Of a DNA stretch of 5,293 nucleotides, positions 1 to 5,293 are shown piece by piece; position 1 is the stretch's first letter, and each line of letters begins with the position of its first letter. Both the position numbers and the translations under genes were made by a program. The stretch spans positions 1-5,293 of the forward strand of contig JAFXMP010000284.1 of the NCBI GenBank assembly GCA_017530275.1, in the 5' to 3' direction. This stretch comes from Clostridia bacterium (GTDB lineage: Bacteria > Bacillota_A > Clostridia > Christensenellales > Aristaeellaceae). Below the pieces are notes generated by a model. That model was not told where the DNA came from, did no database searches, and saw nothing but the letters and a program-made list of their open reading frames with translations.

Positions 1-23
1 AAACGCACATTTTTCGGCCAGAA

Positions 24-111
24 ATTGATAGAGGAAGCGGCATGGCCGCTCCTCGGCGGCGTACACGCCGCCGCCTGCGGATTATTGATGAAGGGGCTGC
101 GGCCCCTTCAT
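24..111. repeat. Cluster of three GC-rich hairpins downstream of the transporter operon
   Basis: Three adjacent inverted repeats are visible. Positions 31-54 pair as GAGG plus AGCGGC with GCCGCT plus CCUC around an ATG loop, with one bulged A. Positions 54-73 form an 8-bp stem of CGGCGGCG around TACA. Positions 88-111 form a perfect 10-bp stem, ATGAAGGGGC with GCCCCTTCAT, around TGCG. The first and third are each introduced by nearly the same 11 bases (ATTGATAGAGG at 24-34 and ATTGATGAAGG at 84-94), suggesting a repeated module. The rest of 1-261 also has a GCTGAAC/GTTCAGC dyad at 183-198 but no gene I can support. It could be dispersed intergenic palindromes or a structured RNA. Confidence 0.55.
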
Positions 112-142
112 ACTTCCCCGGGGGACTTTGTCGACAATCTGT

Positions 143-181
143 GCAGCCGGACGCTTGTTAAAAGCGTCGGCTGCTCTTTTT
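143..181 (+). terminator. Rho-independent terminator on the plus strand
   Basis: The plus-strand RNA pairs GCAGCCG (143-149) with CGGCTGC (168-174) and ACGCTT (151-156) with AAGCGT (162-167), with one bulged G and a 5-base loop. It is followed by UCUUUUU (175-181). The minus-strand version lacks a U tract, so by sequence this terminates rightward transcription entering from beyond position 1, or an RNA made from the hairpin cluster. It may still help end the leftward transporter message by structure alone. Confidence 0.65.
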
Positions 182-261
182 CGCTGAACAGGTTCAGCTT
201 CCCGGGGCCAGGAGTAGGCAAAGCAGGACATTTTTCATGTTCCGTTGTCCTTCCCAGCGAA

Positions 262-1347
262 TCACAGCAAATGCGCGCAGGCCGGATCAAAGGAAATGAA
301 GCACTGGTCGCCCACGCTGTAGATTTTTTTATTCACGGGGCAGTTGTCGGTAATCTTGACCAGCGTATCCCCTACCCGCACGTGATAATTCTGGTAGCTG
401 CCCATGAAGCAGGAAAGCTCCACCTTGCAGGGCAGCATGCCGCTGTCGCCGATCTGGATGGCTTCGGGCCGCACAACGATTTCGCAGTCCGCGCCGGGGG
501 CGTAGGTCTTTTCCGTTTCCACTGCCGCCTTTCCGGCGGGCAGCTGCACCACGGTCTGACCATTGACGCAGGAAGCGGCTTTCCCCTTCAAGAAGTTGCA
601 CTCGCCGATGAAGTCGGCCACGAACTCGCTGACGGGATGATAGTAAATCTCCGTGGGGCTGCCCATCTGGGCGATGACGCCGCCCTTCATCAGAATGATC
701 TGGTCGGAAATGGACATGGCCTCGCTCTGGTCGTGGGTGACGTAAATGGCGGTGATGCCCAGGGCCTGCTGGATGCGGCGGATCTCCGTGCGCATCTGCA
801 CGCGCAGCTTGGCGTCCAGGTTTGAAAGCGGTTCGTCAAACAGCAGCACACCGGGCTCCACCACCAGCGCGCGGGCCAGGGCCACGCGCTGCTGCTGGCC
901 GCCGGAGAGCTGATTGGTCATGCGCTGCTCCATGCCGGACAGCTCTACCAGGGCCAGGATGTCCGTCACGCGCTTTTTGATCTCGTCCTTGGGCACCTTG
1001 CGAAGCCTGAGGCCGTAAGCCACGTTATCAAACACGTTGTAATGGGGAAACAGGGCGTAGCTCTGGAACACCATGGCCGTGTCCCGCTTGTTGGGGGTCA
1101 GGGCGTTGATGGGCTCGCCGCCCAGGTAGATTTCGCCCTCGTCCGGGCTTTCAAAGCCGGCGATCATGCGCAGGGTCGTCGTTTTGCCGCAGCCGGAGGG
1201 GCCCAGCAGGGTGACGAAGGAGCCGGGGGCGATATCCAGCGCCACATCGTGAACGGCATAGAATTCCTTGCCTGTTTTGGGATCCTGATAGATTTTGGAA
1301 ATATGATCCAATTTCACGCCCTTGGGCTCTTTGACACGGTTGGCCAT
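262..1347 (-). CDS. ABC importer ATPase with C-terminal TOBE domain (FbpC/AfuC/PotA-like)
   Basis: This 361-residue cytoplasmic ATPase dimerises under the permease and powers import. All catalytic motifs are intact: Walker A GPSGCGKTT (49-57), Q-loop Gln95 in VFQS, signature LSGGQQQR (147-154), Walker B VLLFDEP (167-173), D-loop SNLD (175-178) and switch His205 in YVTHD. Residues from about 240 form the regulatory extension, with VVRPEAIQIG (291-300) typical of a TOBE domain. The last 30 residues include several cysteines scattered through the extension (C287, C307, C313, C335, C349, C357), which is notable but not a recognised motif. The ATG lies 10 bases after AGGAGG, which is inside the end of the permease gene, and only 2 bases separate the two genes, so they are translationally coupled. 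This is the last gene of the operon in the window. Confidence 0.94.
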   Translation of the reverse strand: MANRVKEPKGVKLDHISKIYQDPKTGKEFYAVHDVALDIAPGSFVTLLGPSGCGKTTTLRMIAGFESPDEGEIYLGGEPINALTPNKRDTAMVFQSYALFPHYNVFDNVAYGLRLRKVPKDEIKKRVTDILALVELSGMEQRMTNQLSGGQQQRVALARALVVEPGVLLFDEPLSNLDAKLRVQMRTEIRRIQQALGITAIYVTHDQSEAMSISDQIILMKGGVIAQMGSPTEIYYHPVSEFVADFIGECNFLKGKAASCVNGQTVVQLPAGKAAVETEKTYAPGADCEIVVRPEAIQIGDSGMLPCKVELSCFMGSYQNYHVRVGDTLVKITDNCPVNKKIYSVGDQCFISFDPACAHLL

Positions 1348-1349
1348 GA

Positions 1350-3065
1350 TTATTCAACCTCCTTGACTTTTCTGCTGGTGCCGAAGAATTTGATCACCAG
1401 GTTCATCAGCAGCACGCTGCCGTAGGTAATAGCGATCAGGATGGTGGCGAAGGCGCAGGCGATGCCGTAGGAGCCCTTCTCCGCAAATTCGTTGATTTGC
1501 ACGGTAATGAGCAGGAAGCTGGGCGTCACCAGCAGGATGATGGCGGAAATAGCGGTAATGGACCGCACGAAGGCGGTGACCAGGCCGGAGAGGAAGGAAT
1601 CCTTGATCAGCGGCAGGGTCACGGAGGTAAATACCTTGAGGCTCCCCGCGCCCATATCGTAAGCGCTTTCCTCGATGCTCTTATCGATCTGCCGCAGGGC
1701 GGAAATACCGCTGCGGGTGCCGGTGGGCAGAGAGCGCACCACGAACACGATGACCAATATCACGCCCGTGCCGTAAATGCCCTGGAGGAAGCCCGAATGG
1801 AACACGCCGCCCGCGAAGCCGCGGATGTAGCCGATACCCAAGACGGTGCCGGGCACGGCCATAGCCAGCATGGACACAAATTCGATAAAGCCCTTGGCCT
1901 TGAATTTCCGCTTGACCACCAGATAGGAGATGATCATGGACAGCAGCGCCGTAATGGGCGCAGAGATCAGAGACAGGACGAAGGAATCCTGGAACGCTTT
2001 CAGGCCCTTGTAGCGGGTGAATACCTGCTCGAACCACTTGGTGGTCAGGGTGAAATCCCGGCCCCAGGTCTTGAACAGCGCGCCAAAGGGCACGCACACA
2101 TACATGAGGATCACGAACAGCGCCACCAGGCAGCAGAAGATGGTGAGCGGCACGGTGACGGATTTGTCCTCGATCAGCATGCGGGCGCGGCTGGCCTTGC
2201 CCGTCAGGGTGGCGGCGGTCTTCTTTTCCAGATAATACTTCTGCACCATGAACATGACCATGGTGATGCCCAACAGCACCACGGCCATGGCGCAGGCTCC
2301 GTTCTTATCGTAAGCGCCGGTGATCTGCAAATAAATGGTGGTCGCCAGGGTATCGTAGGAACCGCCGATGATCATGGGGTTGGCAAAGTCGGCGATGGAT
2401 TCGATGAACGTGACCAGAAAAGCGTTGCCAATGCCGGGCAGCAGCAGGGGCAGGGTGACGGAGGAAAACACCTTGAACCGGCTGGCCCCCATATCCCTGG
2501 CCGCTTCCTCCATGGAGGGGTCGATGTTCTTGAGCAGGCCCCGGAACATCATGTAGCAGACCGGGAAGAAGGTCATGGTCTGCACGATGGCGATGCCCCA
2601 GAAGCCGTACACATTGTTATCGTAGATGCCCAGCAAATGCCGGGTGATGATGCCCGCCTTGCCGAACAGCATGATCATGGATAGGCTCAGCACGAAGGGC
2701 GGCGACACTACGGGCAGCATGGACACCACCTTGAACAGCCCGCTCATGAATTTGGTGCGCACCTTCACGTACACTTCCACATACGCGAACAGCAGGCCCA
2801 CCGCGGCGGATAGGATGCCCACCAGGAAGCCCACCTTGAGCGTATTGGTAATGGCGCGAATGAAGGTATACTTATTGAAGCTCTCCTGGAAGAACTGCAA
2901 TGTCAGCCCCGTGTTGGCGGAATAGATGCTGTCCACCAGCAGGATCGCCAGCGGATACAGGATGAACAGGGACAGGAACGCGATCAGCACCGCGATGGTG
3001 GTGATCATCACCGGATCGGCAAACAGCTTTTTCCTGTCCAGCGACGCGCTTTGGCCCTTGGCCAT
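1350..3065 (-). CDS. ABC importer permease, two fused membrane domains (AfuB/FbpB/ThiP-like)
   Basis: This 571-residue integral membrane protein forms the whole translocation channel from one chain. Twelve hydrophobic segments are visible, six per half, with the halves joined by a hydrophilic linker around 280-303. Each half carries the cytoplasmic EAA loop that docks onto the ATPase: EEAARDMGA...LP near 186-206 and EESAYDMGA...LP near 465-485. Both keep the invariant glycine and LP, and the first also ends in proline. An in-frame TTG two codons upstream (3071) is possible, but the GGGGG-containing ribosome binding site is only 3 bases from it and 9 bases from the ATG at 3065, so I chose the ATG. 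The gene follows the binding-protein gene by 100 bases and is separated from the ATPase gene by 2 bases. The fused arrangement matches COG1178 importers for iron, thiamine, phosphonate or sugar phosphate and does not itself identify the substrate. Confidence 0.92.
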   Translation of the reverse strand: MAKGQSASLDRKKLFADPVMITTIAVLIAFLSLFILYPLAILLVDSIYSANTGLTLQFFQESFNKYTFIRAITNTLKVGFLVGILSAAVGLLFAYVEVYVKVRTKFMSGLFKVVSMLPVVSPPFVLSLSMIMLFGKAGIITRHLLGIYDNNVYGFWGIAIVQTMTFFPVCYMMFRGLLKNIDPSMEEAARDMGASRFKVFSSVTLPLLLPGIGNAFLVTFIESIADFANPMIIGGSYDTLATTIYLQITGAYDKNGACAMAVVLLGITMVMFMVQKYYLEKKTAATLTGKASRARMLIEDKSVTVPLTIFCCLVALFVILMYVCVPFGALFKTWGRDFTLTTKWFEQVFTRYKGLKAFQDSFVLSLISAPITALLSMIISYLVVKRKFKAKGFIEFVSMLAMAVPGTVLGIGYIRGFAGGVFHSGFLQGIYGTGVILVIVFVVRSLPTGTRSGISALRQIDKSIEESAYDMGAGSLKVFTSVTLPLIKDSFLSGLVTAFVRSITAISAIILLVTPSFLLITVQINEFAEKGSYGIACAFATILIAITYGSVLLMNLVIKFFGTSRKVKEVE

Positions 3066-3091
3066 GGGCAAATTCCCCCTTCGTTGATATC

Positions 3092-3110
3092 GGGCAGATG
3101 ATATCCGCCC
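3092..3110. repeat. Short palindromic sequence just upstream of the permease gene
   Basis: On the minus strand this reads GGGCGGAT-ATC-ATCTGCCC, an 8-bp stem (one G-U pair as RNA) with a 3-base loop, preceded by CGTAGG. The CGTAGG can also pair with the start of the neighbouring hairpin at 3147-3152, so the two structures could compete. I recall GTAGGGGCG...CGCCC palindromes as common intergenic repeats in gut clostridial genomes, but one copy here cannot prove that. Confidence 0.45.
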
Positions 3111-3115
3111 CTACG

Positions 3116-3149
3116 AAAACGGGGAATGGCGCCGGGCGCCATCCCCCGT
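3116..3149 (-). terminator. Intercistronic hairpin with U run: probable attenuator or mRNA stabiliser
   Basis: Sixteen bases after the binding-protein stop, the minus-strand RNA can fold into a 13-bp GC-rich stem with a 5-base loop (3119-3149, one G-U pair), followed directly by a run of four U residues, the first of which is in the stem. This resembles a rho-independent terminator with a short U tract. Since permease and ATPase genes follow in the same direction with no obvious promoter, partial termination or protection of the upstream mRNA end is the likely role. Either would give more binding protein than membrane complex, as is common in ABC importer operons. Confidence 0.6.
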
Positions 3150-3165
3150 AGGTGGTTGGAAAGAA

Positions 3166-4254
3166 TTACTTGGTCTGGAAGCGGTCGTCCGCAGCGGCGC
3201 CCAGGGCGTTCATCACTTCGCCGATGTAGGTGGTGATATTCTGCTTGGCGTCCTCGAAGTCGTAATCCATCACGTTTTCGGGATCGAGGCCGAATTCGGC
3301 AGCCTGCTTGGGCTGTTCGGCGTTGTCGATCACCAGGAACTGATAGGAGCCGAATTCGTCGGCCTGCTCCACGCACTCGGGGCTCAGGGCGTATTCGATC
3401 CACAGCTTGGCGGCGGCTTCGTGCTTCGCGCCCTTGAAGATGGCGGTAGCGCCGATTTCAAAGCTGGTGCCGCTGGAGGGGATCACCAGGCCGATGTTGT
3501 CGTAGCCGTTGTCCACGATCTGATAAATGCCATCATGCAGGAAGCCGATGCCGATGACGCATTCGCCGGTGCCCACGTTTTTGGAGGGGCCGGAGCCGGA
3601 CTTGGTGTACACCTGAATGTTCTTGTCCAGGTCTACCAGGTACTGGATGCCTTCGTCATGGCCGTATTTCTGGATCATGGTGTTGATCACCAGCTTGGCG
3701 GTGCCGGCGGTATTGTAGTTGGACAGCCAGATCAGGCCCTTATACTCGGGCTTGAGCAGGTCGGCCCAATCCTGGGGGATTTCCAGCTTCATGCGTTCCA
3801 GTTCTTCGGTGTTCACCATGAAGCCTAAGATGCCCTTGTAAATGCCGTACCAGCAGCCGTCCGCGTCGCGGTAAGCCGGGCCCAGCAGGTGGGAAGCGTT
3901 GGTCGCTTCATAGGGCATGAGCAGCCCTTCCATGGCGCAGACGTTGTAGGGGTCGGTGGTGCCGCCGAACCAGACGTCCGCGGAGGGATTGCCGTTTTCT
4001 TCTTCGATCTTGGCCTGCACTTCGCCGGTGCTCAGGCGCTGATGGGTCACCTTGATGCCATAGAGCCTTTCAAAACCGTCGCAGGCAGCCTGCAGGTATT
4101 CTTCCTCGCAGGAGCCGTACACGACCAGTTCCCCTTCCGCTTTCGCGGCTTCAACCAGCGCGGGATCAGCCCCTACCCGATCTTCCGCGTGCACCACGGC
4201 AGCGCAGCCCAGCAGCATCATTGCCGCCAGCAGAACAGCCAAAAACTTCTTCAT
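3166..4254 (-). CDS. ABC importer solute-binding protein, COG1840 (AfuA/FbpA-like) family
   Basis: This 362-residue extracytoplasmic protein captures the substrate and delivers it to the permease encoded next. It starts at an ATG with AAGGAGG 7 bases upstream and has a classic signal peptide (MKK, hydrophobic 4-16). Cleavage is ambiguous: LLGC at 14-17 fits a lipobox, while VHA at 21-23 fits signal peptidase I. The mature part has the family's blocks: VVYGS (44-48), YTKSGSGPSKNV (216-227), GIGFLHDG (235-242) and SSGTSFEIGA (260-269). Ferric-binding FbpA carries its Tyr-Tyr iron ligands at the place where this protein has His240-Asp241, so the usual 'iron(III)' label is doubtful. The pattern is closer to the sugar-phosphate binder AfuA and to phosphonate-type binders. 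Family and role are secure; the substrate is not. Confidence 0.9.
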   Translation of the reverse strand: MKKFLAVLLAAMMLLGCAAVVHAEDRVGADPALVEAAKAEGELVVYGSCEEEYLQAACDGFERLYGIKVTHQRLSTGEVQAKIEEENGNPSADVWFGGTTDPYNVCAMEGLLMPYEATNASHLLGPAYRDADGCWYGIYKGILGFMVNTEELERMKLEIPQDWADLLKPEYKGLIWLSNYNTAGTAKLVINTMIQKYGHDEGIQYLVDLDKNIQVYTKSGSGPSKNVGTGECVIGIGFLHDGIYQIVDNGYDNIGLVIPSSGTSFEIGATAIFKGAKHEAAAKLWIEYALSPECVEQADEFGSYQFLVIDNAEQPKQAAEFGLDPENVMDYDFEDAKQNITTYIGEVMNALGAAADDRFQTK

Positions 4255-4308
4255 GAAAAAGCCTCCTTATACAGATGAATTATTTTGGGACGTTCCCCAT
4301 TTCCTTTT

Positions 4309-4337
4309 ATTATAAAGTTACAAAAAGGGATTGTCAA
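4309..4337 (-). promoter_or_regulatory. Consensus sigma-A promoter of the ABC transporter operon
   Basis: On the minus strand, TTGACA (4332-4337) and TATAAT (4309-4314) are both perfect matches to the housekeeping consensus and are separated by exactly 17 bases. Transcription should start near 4302, giving a leader of about 48 bases before the ATG at 4254. The leader contains a small imperfect dyad (4286-4299, core GGGACGTTCCC) that could be an operator or a weak hairpin. The promoter lies after the rplQ terminator and the inverted-repeat element, so the transporter is transcribed independently of the ribosomal operon. Confidence 0.88.
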
Positions 4338-4345
4338 GGGAAGAT

Positions 4346-4368
4346 TTGAAAAATATGAACATTTTCAA
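4346..4368. promoter_or_regulatory. Inverted repeat upstream of the transporter promoter, possible operator
   Basis: Perfect 7-bp arms TTGAAAA and TTTTCAA flank a 9-base centre. The site lies 8 bases beyond the -35 box and is centred roughly 55 bases upstream of the predicted transcription start. The size and position fit a dimeric regulator site. The sequence is also A/T-rich and could serve as an UP element for the alpha C-terminal domain, or be a chance dyad in AT-rich DNA. No regulator gene is in the window. Confidence 0.35.
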
Positions 4369-4407
4369 CCATTTCAGCCATTTGCAGAAGGGGCTGTTGA
4401 TACTTAT

Positions 4408-4554
4408 AGAACACTTTAAGTGAGTGTGGAGTTTGGAGGGTGGAGTTTTGAATTGTCTGTCACTTTTGAATAGTAACTTGCAGGATAAACTGCGAATCAC
4501 TATATATAACTCCACCCTCCACTCTCCACCCTCCAAACTCACTGAAAGTGTTCT
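4408..4554. repeat. 147-bp inverted-repeat element with heptamer-built arms (MITE-like, non-coding)
   Basis: The left arm (4408-4447) and right arm (4508-4554) are inverted copies. Both begin AGAACACTTT, then one mismatched base, then AGTGAGT read inward. Beyond that each arm consists of 7-bp units of the form GNNTGGA. The left arm has three (4424-4430, 4431-4437, 4438-4444) plus a degenerate fourth. The right arm has four on the opposite strand (4511-4517, 4518-4524, 4525-4531, 4532-4538). The AT-rich centre contains a second inverted repeat (4471-4483 with 4490-4502) that pairs better as minus-strand RNA because of G-U pairs. No transposase is present and I could not find a convincing target-site duplication. 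It could be a MITE, another dispersed intergenic palindrome, or a stable RNA hairpin; the first two are most likely. Confidence 0.72.
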
Positions 4555-4593
4555 TTACATCCCCTACTCCTGCGCAAATAAAGCTTCTCATGT

Positions 4594-4625
4594 AAAAAGC
4601 AGGCCATGAAATCACAGCCTGCTTT
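4594..4625 (-). terminator. Rho-independent terminator of the rpoA-rplQ operon
   Basis: About 20 bases after the rplQ stop, the minus-strand transcript can form a 9-bp stem (AAAGCAGGC with GCCTGCTTT, plus positions 4596-4604 and 4617-4625) with a 12-base loop, followed by further U residues. The opposite strand gives GCCUGC followed by a weaker U-rich tail, so some bidirectional activity is possible. It separates the ribosomal operon from the transporter operon. Confidence 0.85.
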
Positions 4626-4644
4626 CTTGTGTACAGCGTTTGCT

Positions 4645-5157
4645 TTACACCAATTCGATAATGACCATTTCGGCCGCGTCGCCGCGACGGGGGCCCAGCT
4701 TATAAATGCGGGTGTAGCCGCCGGCGCAGTTCTTTTCCTGGTTACGGGCGCGGTACTTGGGGCCATATTCACGGAACAGCTTTTCCACCACGGGATGCTT
4801 GTTATCCTTGGTGCGCTCCTTATATTCTTTCTTGCTCTCGTCGTCCTGCTTGGCTTCCTTGATATCATACAGGTAAGCCATCATCAGGCGGCGGGCATGC
4901 AGCTTGGAAGGCAGGTCGTTGGTGAAGGTCTGCTTCACGATCTGCTTCTTGTCGTTGTAGAATTCTTTTTCGACCTCAACGGTCTTATCATACTCGCGGA
5001 TGGCGAGGGTGATCATTTTATCTACGATGCTGCGCACTTCCTTGGCCTTGGCTTCGGTGGTTTCGATGCGGCCGTACCACAGGAGATTGGTGGCCAGGTT
5101 CCGCAGCATCGCCTTGCGCTGGCTCGCAGTGCGGCCCAGCTTGCGCTCTGTTGCCAT
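4645..5157 (-). CDS. rplQ: 50S ribosomal protein L17, long form with internal insertions
   Basis: L17 is a large-subunit protein near the peptide exit tunnel. The N-terminus ([22 protein letters not shown], about residues 6-26), [12 protein letters not shown] (31-42) and the C-terminal block [25 protein letters not shown] (146-170) are family signatures. The chain is 170 residues, against about 120 in Bacillus. The extra length is mostly a charged stretch at about 54-85, between the MITLA and LHARR blocks, with more lysine/glutamate-rich sequence at about 103-121 and a few residues near 140-144. The ATG is preceded by TAGGAGG with 8 bases of spacing, in the 15-base gap after the rpoA stop, which fixes the start and implies co-transcription. 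The reading frame is intact through the insertions, so this is probably a lineage-specific form, not a damaged gene. Confidence 0.97.
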   Translation of the reverse strand: MATERKLGRTASQRKAMLRNLATNLLWYGRIETTEAKAKEVRSIVDKMITLAIREYDKTVEVEKEFYNDKKQIVKQTFTNDLPSKLHARRLMMAYLYDIKEAKQDDESKKEYKERTKDNKHPVVEKLFREYGPKYRARNQEKNCAGGYTRIYKLGPRRGDAAEMVIIELV

Positions 5158-5172
5158 GGGAATTTCCTCCTA

Positions 5173-5293
5173 TCACTCTTCGGTCGGGCGCAGACCCAGG
5201 CCCAGCGCCTGCAGCTTCTGCTCGACTTCTTCCAAACTCTTTTTGCCCAGGTTGCGCACCTTCATCATGTCCTCCTGGTTGCGCTGAACCAGC
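5173..5293 (-). CDS. rpoA: RNA polymerase alpha subunit, C-terminal end (partial; 5' part lies beyond the window)
   Basis: Only the last 39 codons and a TGA stop are present; the gene runs off the right edge, with its first complete codon ending at 5292. The residues include [12 protein letters not shown] followed by [10 protein letters not shown], the end of the alpha C-terminal domain. In this domain the NLGKKSLEE helix belongs to the helix-hairpin-helix fold that contacts UP-element DNA and transcription activators. The alpha dimer is the assembly platform of RNA polymerase. I translated this piece by hand from the reverse complement. The following gene is rplQ, 15 bases away, which is the usual end of the alpha ribosomal protein operon. 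The identification is very safe because the motif and the neighbour agree. Nothing can be said about the N-terminal domain. Confidence 0.94.
   Translation of the reverse strand, partial: LVQRNQEDMMKVRNLGKKSLEEVEQKLQALGLGLRPTEE

Noticed and set aside
1..66. Possible 5' end of another minus-strand gene: a GTG at 66 giving VYAAEERPCRFLYQFLAEKC..., or an ATG at 43 with GAGGAG upstream
   Set aside because: The first looks protein-like, but it is only 22 codons, has a weak ribosome binding site and overlaps two strong hairpins. The second product looks random. More sequence to the left is needed to judge either.
42..161. A 39-codon plus-strand frame starting ATG at 42 with GAGG upstream
   Set aside because: The start codon is the loop of a hairpin and the product is arginine-rich with no likeness to a known small protein. 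It is most simply explained by the palindromes.
108..290. A 60-residue minus-strand frame overlapping the ATPase gene end
   Set aside because: It begins inside the ATPase coding sequence in another frame, has no ribosome binding site that I can see, and spans the terminator hairpin.
25..825. A 266-residue open frame on the plus strand across the ATPase gene end and the hairpin cluster
   Set aside because: It overlaps the conserved ATPase coding region antisense, has no recognisable motif, and runs through the hairpins. It is a shadow of GC-rich coding DNA.
1497..2684. A 395-residue open frame on the plus strand opposite the permease gene
   Set aside because: Its product is a low-complexity run of H, G, D, Q and E with no domain, as expected from reading a GC-rich membrane protein gene backwards. 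The minus frame has 12 helices and two EAA motifs.
4424..4538. CRISPR-like or satellite interpretation of the heptamer repeats
   Set aside because: The units are only 7 bp, contiguous and arranged in inverted arms with no spacers, so they do not fit a CRISPR array or an ordinary one-direction satellite.
4318..4542. A 74-residue minus-strand frame, and a 61-residue plus-strand frame at 4424-4609, across the inverted-repeat element
   Set aside because: Both are created by the purine/pyrimidine-rich arms of the repeat, lack credible ribosome binding sites, and the minus one overlaps the consensus promoter.
4401..4558. Target-site duplication flanking the inverted-repeat element
   Set aside because: The flanks read TTAT on the left and TTAC on the right, matching at only three bases, which is too little to claim.

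Overview
The window is GC-rich, and every gene I can support lies on the minus strand, so the biology reads from position 5293 down to 1. Perfect AGGAGG-type ribosome binding sites, a textbook sigma-A promoter, and an rpoA-rplQ pair with Firmicute-style protein sequences all point to a Gram-positive clostridial bacterium. The unusually long L17 resembles those I recall from uncultured gut Clostridia such as Oscillospirales or Christensenellales. The lineage is inferred from sequence style, not from a database match.

Reading in gene order, the window opens with the last 39 codons of rpoA (RNA polymerase alpha, C-terminal domain). After a 15-base gap comes rplQ (ribosomal protein L17), then an intrinsic terminator at about 4594-4625. 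These are the last two genes of the large ribosomal protein operon. Next is a 390-base non-coding stretch. It holds a 147-bp inverted-repeat element (4408-4554) whose arms are built from 7-bp tandem units, an upstream dyad (4346-4368), and a consensus promoter (4309-4337).

That promoter drives a three-gene ABC importer operon. The genes are a secreted solute-binding protein (3166-4254), a permease in which both membrane halves are fused into one 12-helix chain (1350-3065), and an ATPase with a TOBE-type C-terminal domain (262-1347). The layout matches fbpABC/afuABC (COG1840/COG1178/COG3842). Homology would label it 'iron(III) transport', but the binding protein has His-Asp where ferric-binding proteins carry the iron-ligating tyrosine pair. 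A phosphorylated organic substrate, such as a sugar phosphate or a phosphonate, is at least as likely. A strong hairpin with a short U run lies between the binding-protein and permease genes and probably lowers expression of the membrane and ATPase genes relative to the binding protein.

The last 261 bases (1-261) contain no gene I can support. They hold a cluster of GC-rich hairpins, one of which is a good rho-independent terminator on the plus strand. I found no CRISPR array, tRNA, rRNA, transposase or phage gene. The least explained sequences are the heptamer-armed inverted-repeat element and the hairpin cluster at the 3' end of the operon.
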